The notes under the pieces were generated by a model, which was not told the origin of the DNA, did not search any database, and saw only the letters and a list, made by a program, of their open reading frames with translations. From contig NZ_JAPKNI010000011.1 of the NCBI RefSeq assembly GCF_026343955.1, positions 97,052-161,051 of the forward strand: a DNA stretch of 64,000 bases, given 5' to 3'. The translations under genes were made by a program, and so were the position numbers. Positions 37,004 to 44,548 of the stretch are shown piece after piece. This stretch comes from Kaistia defluvii (GTDB lineage: Bacteria; Pseudomonadota; Alphaproteobacteria; Rhizobiales; Kaistiaceae). Each line of letters starts with the position of its first letter. The first letter of the stretch is position 1.

Positions 37004-37735
37004 ATGAGACAAGACGTCGAGATCCAGACGGCGGATGGCGTCGCCAAGGCCGGGCTTTTCGCGCCGACCGGGCCGAACGCTACGAAGGCGGGCGTCATCC
37101 TCTATTGCGACGCCTTCGGGCCACGCCCGGCGCTGTACGGCATGGCCGAGCGGCTGGCGGATGCCGGCTATTTCGTGCTGGTGCCGGACCTGTTCTATCG
37201 CGCCGCGCCCTATGGCCCGTTCGATACCAACGCCTTCAACAACGAGGCGACGCGGGGCGAATTGCGGGCGCTGCTGCAGGCGACGACGCAGGACATGACC
37301 GCCGCCGACACCGGCGCCTTCCTCGACGCCCTGGAGAAGGCCGGCGCGACGGGCCGGATCGGCACGGTCGGCTACTGCTTCGGCGGCGGCCGGGCGCTGA
37401 CGGCGGCGGCGTCCTATCCCGGCAGGATCGCGGCGGCGGCAAGCTTCCATGGCGGCAATCTCGCCAGCGACGCCCCCGACAGCCCGCACAGGAAGGCCGC
37501 CGACATCCGGGGCCGCGTCTATGTCGGCATGGCCGGCAGCGACAGCAGCTTTCCGCCCGCGCAATCGGCCAAGCTCGCCGAGGCGCTGCGCGAGGCCGGC
37601 GTCGACTACATGCTCGAAAACTATGTCGGCATGCCGCATGGCTGGACGGTCAGCGACCACAGCGTCTACGACGCCAAGGGCGCCGAACGCCACTGGAAGC
37701 GGCTGCTGGCGTTTTTTGAGGAGACGCTGCGGTAG
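37004..37735 (+). CDS. Dienelactone hydrolase family protein
   Basis: Alpha/beta hydrolase of 243 residues in the dienelactone hydrolase family, with a cysteine nucleophile in VGYCFGGGRAL and a catalytic His in MPHGWTVSD, as in carboxymethylenebutenolidase. The Asp is likely in the VGMAGSDSSF region. There is no signal peptide. The gene follows the sugar permease by 55 bases and may be co-transcribed, but a role in sugar use is not obvious. The ATG at 37004 follows GAGAGCTGCG. The substrate is unknown. Confidence 0.88.
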   Translation: MRQDVEIQTADGVAKAGLFAPTGPNATKAGVILYCDAFGPRPALYGMAERLADAGYFVLVPDLFYRAAPYGPFDTNAFNNEATRGELRALLQATTQDMTAADTGAFLDALEKAGATGRIGTVGYCFGGGRALTAAASYPGRIAAAASFHGGNLASDAPDSPHRKAADIRGRVYVGMAGSDSSFPPAQSAKLAEALREAGVDYMLENYVGMPHGWTVSDHSVYDAKGAERHWKRLLAFFEETLR

Positions 37736-37793
37736 GGGCTCACGCGCGGTGCCTCTGCTGCTCCAGCCGCGTTCCGACGTCTGTCACCGGCCT

Positions 37794-37894
37794 CCGTCAT
37801 CCTCGCGAAAGCGAGGATCCATGCAGCCGGGGCCTTTCGAAAATGCTTCCCGACGCCTCGGCTGAATGGATCCCGGGTCTTCGCCCGGGATGAC
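37794..37894. repeat. Intergenic palindromic repeat, family A, copy 2
   Basis: Its first 34 bases are identical to 4578-4611 (GTCATCCTCGCGAAAGCGAG and onward). It closes with GGATCCCGGGTCTTCGCCCG followed by GGATGAC, so the outer ends are again GTCATCC and GGATGAC in inverted orientation. Confidence 0.8.
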
Positions 37895-37984
37895 GGCGAG
37901 GGTGGGGTGACGGCGGAGGCAATGCGGAGGCGGAGGCAGAGTGGCGCTGCGGCTGGGCAGTCTCCGCAACGCGGGCCGGTCGGA

Positions 37985-38166
37985 CCCTCACCCCAGCCCT
38001 CTCCCGCGCGCGGGAGAGGGGGCGCAACGCGCCCCGTCGTTCCGTATCGACCACGCCGACAGAGAGCCTGGGGGATGGAGAATGCGCCAACCAGCCTGGT
38101 TCGTTGTCGCCGCCCACACCGGCCGAAAAAGCCCTCGCCCGCTTGCGGGAGAGGGTTGGGTGAGGG
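37985..38166. repeat. Bipartite palindromic repeat, family B, copy 2
   Basis: The left unit begins CCCTCACCCCAGCCCTCTCC and carries CTCCCGCGCGCGGGAG. The right unit contains CCCGCTTGCGGGAGAGGGTT and ends GGGTGAGGG. The outer ends form an inverted repeat. It lies just past the convergent mtnC stop. Confidence 0.83.
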
Positions 38167-38187
38167 TCTTGCTTACCCCCAACCCGA

Positions 38188-38907
38188 TCAGCGGACCGTG
38201 CCGGCCCTGGCGTCGATGACTGCAAAATCCTTGGCGATGGCGTGCGTCGTGTCCGGCGGGATGACCACTTCGCCGCGATCGAGGCCGATCGTCTTCATGC
38301 CGGCGTCGCGGGCGGCGTCGAGCTCCTTCGTATTGTCCGACAGGAACAGGAGCTCCGACGGCTGAAGGCCGATCTCGGCAGCGATCGCCTTGTAGGAGGC
38401 GGCTTCCAGCTTCGAGCCGATGGCGGTGTCGAAATAGCCGGAGAACAGCGGCGTCAGGTCGCCGGAATGGGTGAAGCCGAAGATCAGCTTCTGCGCCAGC
38501 ACCGAGCCGGACGAATAAACATAGAGCGAAAGCCCGCTCTCCTTCCATTCCGTCAGCTTCTCGACCACGTCGGGATAGACATCGCCCTTCAGCGTGCCGG
38601 AGCGGTAGCCGTCTTCCCAGATCATGCCCTGCAGCGTCTTCAACGGCTTCGCCTTGCGGTCCTCGTCGATCCAGGCGGCGAGCAGCTCGATGGTCGCGGC
38701 GGTGTCGAGATCCGGCCTCTTGGCGAGATCACGCGCTTCGGCCAGCGCCTCCGCGACGGCGGGATCGGCGGGATCGGCGGCGTGCTCGGTGACGAAGCCC
38801 TGCAGGCGGCTGCGCGCGAACGGGAACAGCACGTCCTTGACGAAGGAGATCGAGGAAGTCGTCCCTTCGATATCGGTCAGGACGGCGCGGATTTGCGGGG
38901 TCGACAT
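38188..38907 (-). CDS. mtnC: Acireductone synthase (enolase-phosphatase E1)
   Basis: HAD-family enzyme of 239 residues for methionine salvage. It enolises and dephosphorylates 2,3-diketo-5-methylthiopentyl-1-phosphate to the acireductone. The N-terminus has the HAD motif with the family variant LTDIEGTTSSISFVKDVLFP; YVYSSGSV and FLSDNTKELDAARDAG supply motifs II to IV. The ATG at 38905-38907 is used. It is divergent from mtnA with an 87-base gap that must hold both promoters. mtnB, mtnD and a kinase are not in the window. Confidence 0.94.
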   Translation of the reverse strand: MSTPQIRAVLTDIEGTTSSISFVKDVLFPFARSRLQGFVTEHAADPADPAVAEALAEARDLAKRPDLDTAATIELLAAWIDEDRKAKPLKTLQGMIWEDGYRSGTLKGDVYPDVVEKLTEWKESGLSLYVYSSGSVLAQKLIFGFTHSGDLTPLFSGYFDTAIGSKLEAASYKAIAAEIGLQPSELLFLSDNTKELDAARDAGMKTIGLDRGEVVIPPDTTHAIAKDFAVIDARAGTVR

Positions 38908-38994
38908 CACTGGAATCCTGATGGTTGACTGGTACTTCCGCCTCTACTCGATTACGTGAGAGCGGTCATCCCATTTTCGGTCGAGGAATTTTTG

Positions 38995-40089
38995 ATGAAA
39001 GTCGACGGCGTAGCCTATCGTTCGATCTGGCGCGATCCCTCGGAGACGACGGTCACGGTCGTCGACCAGACGCTGCTGCCGCATCGCTTCGATACGCTGA
39101 AGCTGATGAACGTCGCCGACGCCATCGACGCGATCAAGCGCATGGTCGTGCGCGGCGCGCCGCTGATCGGCGTCACCGGCGCCTATGGCTACGCCATGGC
39201 GCTGCGCGACGACCCGTCCGACGCCAATGTCGATGCCGCCTTCGACGCGATCAACGCAGCGCGGCCGACCGCCGTCAATTTGCGCTGGGCGCTGGAGATC
39301 ATGCGCCAGGAGGTCCGCGATCTCGCCCCGGACGACCGTGCCGTCGCCGCCTATGTCACGGCCGACCGGCTGCGCGCCGAGGACATCGAGACCAATGGCG
39401 CGATCGCCGAACAGGGCGCGAGACTGGTGCGCGAGATCTACGAGGCCAATGGCCGCTCGCGCCCGGTCAACATCCTGACCCATTGCAACACCGGCTGGAT
39501 CGCCTGCGTCGACTGGGGCACGGCGCTGGGCGTCGTCTACCGCGCCCATGACGACGGCATTCCCGTCCATGTCTGGGTCGACGAGACCCGCCCGCGCAAC
39601 CAGGGCGCCAGCCTGACGACCTGGGAGCTCGGCTCGCATGGCGTGCCGCATACGCTGATCGTCGACAATGCCGGCGGCCATCTGATGCAGCACGGCCAGG
39701 TCGACATCTGCCTGGTCGGCGCCGACCGCGTCACCGCCTCGGGCGACGCCTGCAACAAGATCGGCACCTATCTGAAGGCGCTCGCCGCCAAGGACAACCA
39801 TGTCCCGTTCTATGTCGTCCTGCCCGGCTCGACCATCGACTGGGGCATGCAGGATGGCGTCGCCGAGATCGAGATCGAGGAGCGCGCCTCCGACGAGGTG
39901 ACGCATATTTCCGGCGTCGCCGGCGATGGCTCGATCGTCAAGGTGCGGCTGGCGCCGAAGGGCACGAAGGTCGGCAACCCGGCCTTCGACGTGACCCCGG
40001 CGCGCCTGGTGACCGGCCTCGTCACCGAGCGCGGCGTCGCCCCGGCGAGCCGCGAGGGCCTGCGGGCGCTCTATCCCGAAAAGGGCTGA
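38995..40089 (+). CDS. mtnA: S-methyl-5-thioribose-1-phosphate isomerase
   Basis: Isomerises 5-methylthioribose 1-phosphate to the ribulose form in methionine salvage. The 364-residue eIF2B-like protein has RGAPLIGVTGAYG, the catalytic Cys in LTHCNTGWIA, DETRPRNQGA and the catalytic Asp in VGADRV. GAGGAA lies upstream of the ATG at 38995; an in-frame ATG near 38956 is less likely. It pairs with mtnC on the other strand. A hairpin follows its stop. Confidence 0.95.
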   Translation: MKVDGVAYRSIWRDPSETTVTVVDQTLLPHRFDTLKLMNVADAIDAIKRMVVRGAPLIGVTGAYGYAMALRDDPSDANVDAAFDAINAARPTAVNLRWALEIMRQEVRDLAPDDRAVAAYVTADRLRAEDIETNGAIAEQGARLVREIYEANGRSRPVNILTHCNTGWIACVDWGTALGVVYRAHDDGIPVHVWVDETRPRNQGASLTTWELGSHGVPHTLIVDNAGGHLMQHGQVDICLVGADRVTASGDACNKIGTYLKALAAKDNHVPFYVVLPGSTIDWGMQDGVAEIEIEERASDEVTHISGVAGDGSIVKVRLAPKGTKVGNPAFDVTPARLVTGLVTERGVAPASREGLRALYPEKG

Positions 40090-40113
40090 GCCAGCGTCGG
40101 CCGCCCCCAGACG

Positions 40114-40141
40114 AAAACGGCGACGGGATGCCCCGTCGCCG
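40114..40141 (-). terminator. Terminator of the RidA-family gene, shared with mtnA
   Basis: CGGCGACGGG and CCCGTCGCCG form a perfect 10-bp stem with a 4-base loop. On the minus strand the stem is followed by TTTTCGT, which fits a terminator for the RidA-family gene ending at 40169. mtnA ends on the other side at 40089. Confidence 0.78.
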
Positions 40142-40168
40142 CTGAACGTCTTCGCAGCTTGGCCGAAC

Positions 40169-40519
40169 CTACGGCAGCGCGGCGACGATGATGATCTCGA
40201 CCAGATGGGCCGGGGTGGCGAGCTTGGATTCGCCCGTGGCGCGTGCCGGCGGGTTGGCCTTGTCGACCCAGGCGTCCCAGACGGTGTTCATCGTGCCGAA
40301 ATTGGCCATGTCGGCCAGCCAGATCTGGGCCGACAGGATGCGCGACTTGTCGGTGCCGGCCTCGGCCAGCAGGCGGTCGATGGTATCGAGCACGGTCTGC
40401 GTCTGGGCTGCGACGTCGTCGCCCGGATTGCCGACCTGGCCAGCGAGATACACGGTGTTGCCGTGGACGACGCCTGCGCTCATGCGGGGGCCCGGCTCGA
40501 TGCGACGAATGCTGCTCAT
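40169..40519 (-). CDS. RidA/YjgF family protein
   Basis: A 116-residue YjgF/YER057c/UK114 family protein; members often deaminate reactive enamine/imine intermediates. It has VYLAGQVGNPGDDVAAQTQTVLDTIDRLL and ILSAQIWLADMANFGTMN. In the usual RidA catalytic arginine region this protein has NPPARATGESKL, which keeps one Arg but differs from the canonical PxRS pattern, so the subfamily function is uncertain. It starts at the ATG at 40517-40519 with AAAGGAAAA upstream. Confidence 0.88.
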   Translation of the reverse strand: MSSIRRIEPGPRMSAGVVHGNTVYLAGQVGNPGDDVAAQTQTVLDTIDRLLAEAGTDKSRILSAQIWLADMANFGTMNTVWDAWVDKANPPARATGESKLATPAHLVEIIIVAALP

Positions 40520-40600
40520 GGGATTTTCCTTTTGCGAATTGGCCGATCCCGTCTAGCGGCATAGCGCCATGGCTTCAAGCCCGGCGCGCGAACTCGCGGG

Positions 40601-41083
40601 TCAGAGCATCTCGCGAAAGCCGGCCTCGGGGTCCAACAGGCCGTGCAGCCGGTGCGCGGCGGCCTGGGCGAAGCGGAGTGTCATCGCCTTGCGCCGGGCG
40701 GCGACGAGCGGCGCATGCGGCGCCTCGCGCAGGATTTCGGCGCCATAGGCATCGGCCAGGATCAGCCCAGCCTGTTCCGGAAAAATCTCCTGCGGCACGC
40801 CGGCATGGCTGGCGAAATAGAGCCGGTCGCAATAGGGGGCGTAATCCGGCCATTTGCCGTCGGCGCGAAAATCGGCGATCGACGACTTGATCTCGACGAT
40901 GGTGATCTCGCCGGATGGGCCGAGCGCGATGATGTCGGCGCGCCGACCCGTCGCCAGCACCAGTTCCGTGACGATGGCATGGCCGAGCGCCCGGAACAGC
41001 CGGCCGACGCCACGCTGCAGGGCCAGCGCCATATCCGACTGGCGGCCGTCGCGCGGCACCGCGAGGACAGGAGAATGAACCAT
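40601..41083 (-). CDS. mmcB: MmcB family DNA repair protein
   Basis: A 160-residue protein of the MmcB family, named in Caulobacter for a role in mitomycin C damage tolerance. The PD-(D/E)xK-like nuclease core is visible: ADIIALGPSGEITIVEIKSS supplies Asp, Glu and Lys, followed by ADFRADGKWPDYAPYCDRLYFA. It starts at the ATG at 41081-41083 and is the last gene downstream of the lipid A cluster on the minus strand, separated by a perfect 41-base palindrome, so it is probably transcribed separately. Confidence 0.87.
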   Translation of the reverse strand: MVHSPVLAVPRDGRQSDMALALQRGVGRLFRALGHAIVTELVLATGRRADIIALGPSGEITIVEIKSSIADFRADGKWPDYAPYCDRLYFASHAGVPQEIFPEQAGLILADAYGAEILREAPHAPLVAARRKAMTLRFAQAAAHRLHGLLDPEAGFREML

Positions 41084-41143
41084 GAACAGAGTTTGCCACG
41101 CGGCGGCAGGGAATTAAAGGGCGACGCCTGGGGCGTTCGGTCG

Positions 41144-41184
41144 CCGTTCTGTCACCTCTCCCTGAGGGAGAGGTGACAGAACGG
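41144..41184. repeat. 41-bp perfect palindrome between lpxXL and mmcB
   Basis: The 20-base arms 41144-41163 and 41165-41184 (CCGTTCTGTCACCTCTCCCT and its complement) pair perfectly around one base. It lies 8 bases after the lpxXL stop (41192, minus strand). No T-run follows. The CTCTCCC/GGGAGAG core is shared with the structures at 4523 and 33381. It may act as a 3'-end structure for the lipid A operon. Confidence 0.8.
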
Positions 41185-41191
41185 AAACAGG

Positions 41192-42127
41192 CTATCGCCA
41201 GCGATTGTGCAGCCAGAGCCATTGCTCGGGGTGTTCGCGGACCCAGCCCTCGACCACCGACATCACCTTGGCCGTGCCGGCGTCGACGTCGATCCGGCCC
41301 TCTTCGTCGCGCGGCATCTCGACCGGCGGCGTCAGCTCGACGCGAAAACGGCCGTCGGGCAGGCGGATGGTGCGGGCGCCATGCACGGGGCAGTCATATT
41401 GCCGGGCGAGCCGGGCCACGAGCGGGTTGGCGTAGATCGGCCGGCCGAAGAACGGCACCTGCGGGCCCCGGCGGTGGTGCTGGTCGGTGAGGATGCCGAG
41501 ATGCTCGCCGCGATCCAGCGCCGCGCCGACCTCGAAGGTGGCGCCGCGATTGGAAGCCACCAGCTTGCCCATCATCTGCTCGCGCTGCTGCAGCAGGTCC
41601 TCGCCGATGATGTTGTTGGAGGGCGCGCGGAACAGCGACACGACCGGCAGGCCGAACCGTGCCGCGACGACCGCGAGAATCTCCCAATTGGCGAGATGTG
41701 CCGAGAAGATGATGCCCGGCTTGCCGTCGTCGCGCATCGCCAGGAACTGGTCGACGCCGACGACGTCGATGCGGCCTTCGCCGAGGCGCTCGGGATCGAT
41801 GTCGACCAGCTTGTCGAGGAAGACATATTCCGCGACCGTGCAGCCGAGATTGCTCCACACGCCCTGCAGGATCTTTTCCCGCTCGGCCTCGGATTTCTCC
41901 GGGAAGGCGGCGGCCAGGTTGCGCCGCGCCAGCTTGGACTCGGGCACGAAGCGGCCGATGAAGCGGGCGACCGAGCCCGCCACGCGGCCGGCGCGCTGTT
42001 CGCCCAGGCTGCGCACGCCGACGGTCAGCCCGCGCACGACGAAGGCGATCGCCGCATGGGCCGCCCGGCTGCGCGTGATGCGCCGCATCAGCTTGACCGG
42101 CTTCTTCTTTTTGCTGGGCAGCGCCAT
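41192..42127 (-). CDS. lpxXL: Lipid A very-long-chain acyltransferase (LpxXL)
   Basis: Inner-membrane acyltransferase of the LpxL/LpxM (HtrB) family, 311 residues. The catalytic motif H-x4-E is His144 to Glu149 in SAHLANWE, followed by SLFRAPSNN and QHHRRGPQVPFFGRP. In rhizobia LpxXL moves the 27-hydroxyoctacosanoyl group from AcpXL to lipid A. The assignment to LpxXL rather than general LpxL rests on its place as the last gene of the acpXL-fabZXL-fabF2XL-fabF1XL-adh series. It is 5 bases after the dehydrogenase gene. Confidence 0.92.
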   Translation of the reverse strand: MALPSKKKKPVKLMRRITRSRAAHAAIAFVVRGLTVGVRSLGEQRAGRVAGSVARFIGRFVPESKLARRNLAAAFPEKSEAEREKILQGVWSNLGCTVAEYVFLDKLVDIDPERLGEGRIDVVGVDQFLAMRDDGKPGIIFSAHLANWEILAVVAARFGLPVVSLFRAPSNNIIGEDLLQQREQMMGKLVASNRGATFEVGAALDRGEHLGILTDQHHRRGPQVPFFGRPIYANPLVARLARQYDCPVHGARTIRLPDGRFRVELTPPVEMPRDEEGRIDVDAGTAKVMSVVEGWVREHPEQWLWLHNRWR

Positions 42128-42132
42128 GGGAA

Positions 42133-43158
42133 TCAGAGCGTGACGATGATCTTGCCGAAGACTTGGCGCTGCTCGATCCGGTCCAGCGCATCGCCCATGT
42201 CGTCAAGCGGCACGACGCTGTCGATGACGGGCTTGACGACGCCGGCGGCGATCTTGGCCAGCGACTGCGAGATATTCTCGATGCGGCAGCCGAACGAGCC
42301 GATCAGGCGCAGCTGCTGCTGGTAGAGCTGGAACAGGTTGATCTCGGTCGAGATGCCGGTGGTCGAGCCGCAGGTGACCAGCGTGCCGCCCCGGCGCAGC
42401 GAGAACATGCTGCCCGCCCAGGTATCGACGCCGACATGCTCGAAAACGACGTCGACGCCACGCTTCTTGGTGATCTTGCGGACGACGCCCTCGAAGCGGT
42501 CTTCGCGGTAGTTGATGACGTGATCGGCGCCGAGCGCCCTGGCCTTCTCGCCCTTTTCGTCGCTGCCGACCGTGGTGATCACGGTGGCGCCCACCGCCTT
42601 GGCAAGCTGGATCGCCGCCGTGCCGATGCCGCTGCCGCCCGCCTGGACGAGGATGGTCTGGCCGGCCTCGAGCTTGGCGTTGTCGAACAGCATGTGCTGC
42701 ACGGTGCCGAAGGTCACTGGCGTGCAGGCGATGTCGCGCAGGGCGACGCCGTGGGGCGCTACGACGACATGGCGCGCCTTCAGCGTCACATATTCGCAGC
42801 AGAGGCCGTCAATGTGGAAGCCACGCACGCCGGCGACGTTCTCGCAGAGATTGTCACGGCCGGCATGGCAGGCCGGGCAGGTGCCGCAGGTCTCGGCGCC
42901 GTAGATGGCGACGCGGTCGCCGACCTTGACGCCCTCGACGTCAGGCCCGATCGATTCGATGGTGCCGGCAGCTTCCGCGCCGACGGTCAGCGGCAGCTTG
43001 CGCTTGGCGAAGGCCATGCCGCGCCAGCCCCAGACGTCGATGTGGTTGAGCGCAACCGCGCCCATCGCCACGCGAACCTCGCCCGGACCGGGCGCGGGGG
43101 CCATGGGGGCATCAACGATCGAAAGCTTGCGGTCGGCGAGCAGCTGCAGGGCGCGCAT
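42133..43158 (-). CDS. Zinc-type medium-chain dehydrogenase/reductase of the very-long-chain lipid A cluster
   Basis: MDR-family oxidoreductase of 341 residues. The NAD(P) motif is GGSGIGTAAIQLAKAVGATVI. The structural zinc cysteines are present (CGTCPACHAGRDNLC), but the catalytic-zinc ligands are not: the usual Cys site reads NHIDVWG and the usual G-H-E reads G-A-E. It therefore looks like a zinc-independent enoyl or quinone reductase type enzyme. By position it corresponds to the adh gene of rhizobial VLCFA clusters, probably one reduction step of C28 chain building. Confidence 0.9.
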   Translation of the reverse strand: MRALQLLADRKLSIVDAPMAPAPGPGEVRVAMGAVALNHIDVWGWRGMAFAKRKLPLTVGAEAAGTIESIGPDVEGVKVGDRVAIYGAETCGTCPACHAGRDNLCENVAGVRGFHIDGLCCEYVTLKARHVVVAPHGVALRDIACTPVTFGTVQHMLFDNAKLEAGQTILVQAGGSGIGTAAIQLAKAVGATVITTVGSDEKGEKARALGADHVINYREDRFEGVVRKITKKRGVDVVFEHVGVDTWAGSMFSLRRGGTLVTCGSTTGISTEINLFQLYQQQLRLIGSFGCRIENISQSLAKIAAGVVKPVIDSVVPLDDMGDALDRIEQRQVFGKIIVTL

Positions 43159-43247
43159 GAGTTATCCGTCTGTCGTTCTGAACAGGGCCTGCTTTACCGC
43201 CTCGGCGCGCAAGATGCCAGAGGCACGCTCCGGACCCGGCGTCGCGG

Positions 43248-44534
43248 TCAGGCGGGGCTGGCCGCGATCACCAGGCAGGCGTTCTGGCCGCCGAAGCCGA
43301 ACGAATTCGACAGCACCATCGAGACCGGGGCCTCGCGGGCGACGTTCGGCACCACGTCGAGCGTCACCGAGGGGTCCGCTACGTCCTGGTTGATGGTCGG
43401 GGGAATGACGCCGCTGCGGATCGTCTGGATCGAGAAGACCGCCTCGATCGCGCCGGCCGCCGTCAGCGTGTGGCCGATCATCGACTTGTTGGAGCTGATC
43501 GGGATCGACTTGACGTGCTCGCCGAACACGGCCTCGAGCGACAAGGCTTCCATCTTGTCGTTTTCGGGCGTGCTGGTGCCGTGCGCGTTGATGTAGTTGA
43601 TCTCGTCCAGGCCGATGCCGGCATCGCCGAGCGCCTGGCGCATGGCGCCGATGACCGGCGAGCCATCCGGCTTGGAGCGGGTGCGGTGGAAATCGTCGGC
43701 CTGCTCGCCGACGCCGCGGATGACGGCGAGGATCTCGGCGCCGCGGGCGACCGCCGCATCGTAATCTTCCAGCACCAGCGCGCCGGCGCCCTCGGCCATG
43801 ACGAAGCCGTCGCGGTTCTTCGAGAACGGCCGGGAGGCAGTCGCCGGGTCTTCATTGTTGGTGGAAAGCGCCGAAAGCAGCGAGAAGCGGATCAGCGATT
43901 CCGCCTGCACCGAGCCGTCCGTGCCGATGCAGAGCGCCGCGTCCGTATCGCCGCGGCGGATCGCCTCGACGCCGAGCTGGATCGCGGTCGCGCCCGAAGC
44001 ACAGGCCGTCGACAGCGAAATCGGCGCACCGCGCGTGCCAAACCGGTCGGCCGTCTTCTCGGCGACGCAGGCATAGAGCGCATATTCATAGGCATCGGCG
44101 CTGTTGAGCGTCATCGCGCTGTCGATCATGCGGTCATAGGGATCGGCCGTCGTGGTGTCGCCACCCTCATACAGCTCCCGCTTCACCGACCAGTCGAGCT
44201 CGACCGGCGGCACCGCCATGAATAGCATGCCCGGAAAATCGCCCGGCGTGCCGATCCTGGCGCGGGCAATGGCTTCCTCGGCCGCCAGTTCGGCCAGCTT
44301 TTCCGTCAGCACCGCCGAGCGCGGCACCTCGTCGAACAGGAAATCGACGGTGCCGGCGATCGTCGTGCGCAGGTGATCGACGGGGAAGCGGGTGATGCGG
44401 TGGATGCCCGACTTGCCGGAGGTCAGCGCCGACCAGTTGTCGTCGATGCCCTGGCCGAGCGAGGTGACCACGCCCATGCCCGTGACGGCGACGACCGGAC
44501 GACCGAGATGATCCCGCGTCTTGCCTTTGCCCAT
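43248..44534 (-). CDS. fabF1XL: Beta-ketoacyl-ACP synthase FabF1XL
   Basis: Condensing enzyme of 428 residues with the complete triad: Cys178 in STACASGATA, His318 in INAHGTSTPEN and His355 in SMIGHTLTAAG. It extends acyl chains on AcpXL towards C28. The gene lies 14 bases after fabF2XL and 89 bases before the dehydrogenase gene on the same strand. The ATG at 44532-44534 follows GAAAGGTCACGATC. It probably acts with FabF2XL, which lacks the catalytic residues. Confidence 0.93.
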   Translation of the reverse strand: MGKGKTRDHLGRPVVAVTGMGVVTSLGQGIDDNWSALTSGKSGIHRITRFPVDHLRTTIAGTVDFLFDEVPRSAVLTEKLAELAAEEAIARARIGTPGDFPGMLFMAVPPVELDWSVKRELYEGGDTTTADPYDRMIDSAMTLNSADAYEYALYACVAEKTADRFGTRGAPISLSTACASGATAIQLGVEAIRRGDTDAALCIGTDGSVQAESLIRFSLLSALSTNNEDPATASRPFSKNRDGFVMAEGAGALVLEDYDAAVARGAEILAVIRGVGEQADDFHRTRSKPDGSPVIGAMRQALGDAGIGLDEINYINAHGTSTPENDKMEALSLEAVFGEHVKSIPISSNKSMIGHTLTAAGAIEAVFSIQTIRSGVIPPTINQDVADPSVTLDVVPNVAREAPVSMVLSNSFGFGGQNACLVIAASPA

Positions 44535-44548
44535 GATCGTGACCTTTC

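Larger units (their letters stand above)
37736..38187. other. Repeat-filled intergenic region
   Basis: About 450 bases without a gene between the dienelactone hydrolase (+) and mtnC (-) ends. It holds one family A element (37794-37894) and one family B pair (37985-38166), described separately. Short open frames here are products of the repeats. Confidence 0.85.

Noticed and set aside
37736..38187. Repeats considered as a CRISPR array or phage attachment site
   Set aside because: Repeat units are palindromic, paired head-to-head and not regularly spaced; no cas, integrase or phage gene is nearby.
38908..38994. Possible SAM riboswitch between mtnC and mtnA
   Set aside because: The gap is only 87 bases, and I see no SAM-II-like pseudoknot pattern or other recognisable aptamer.
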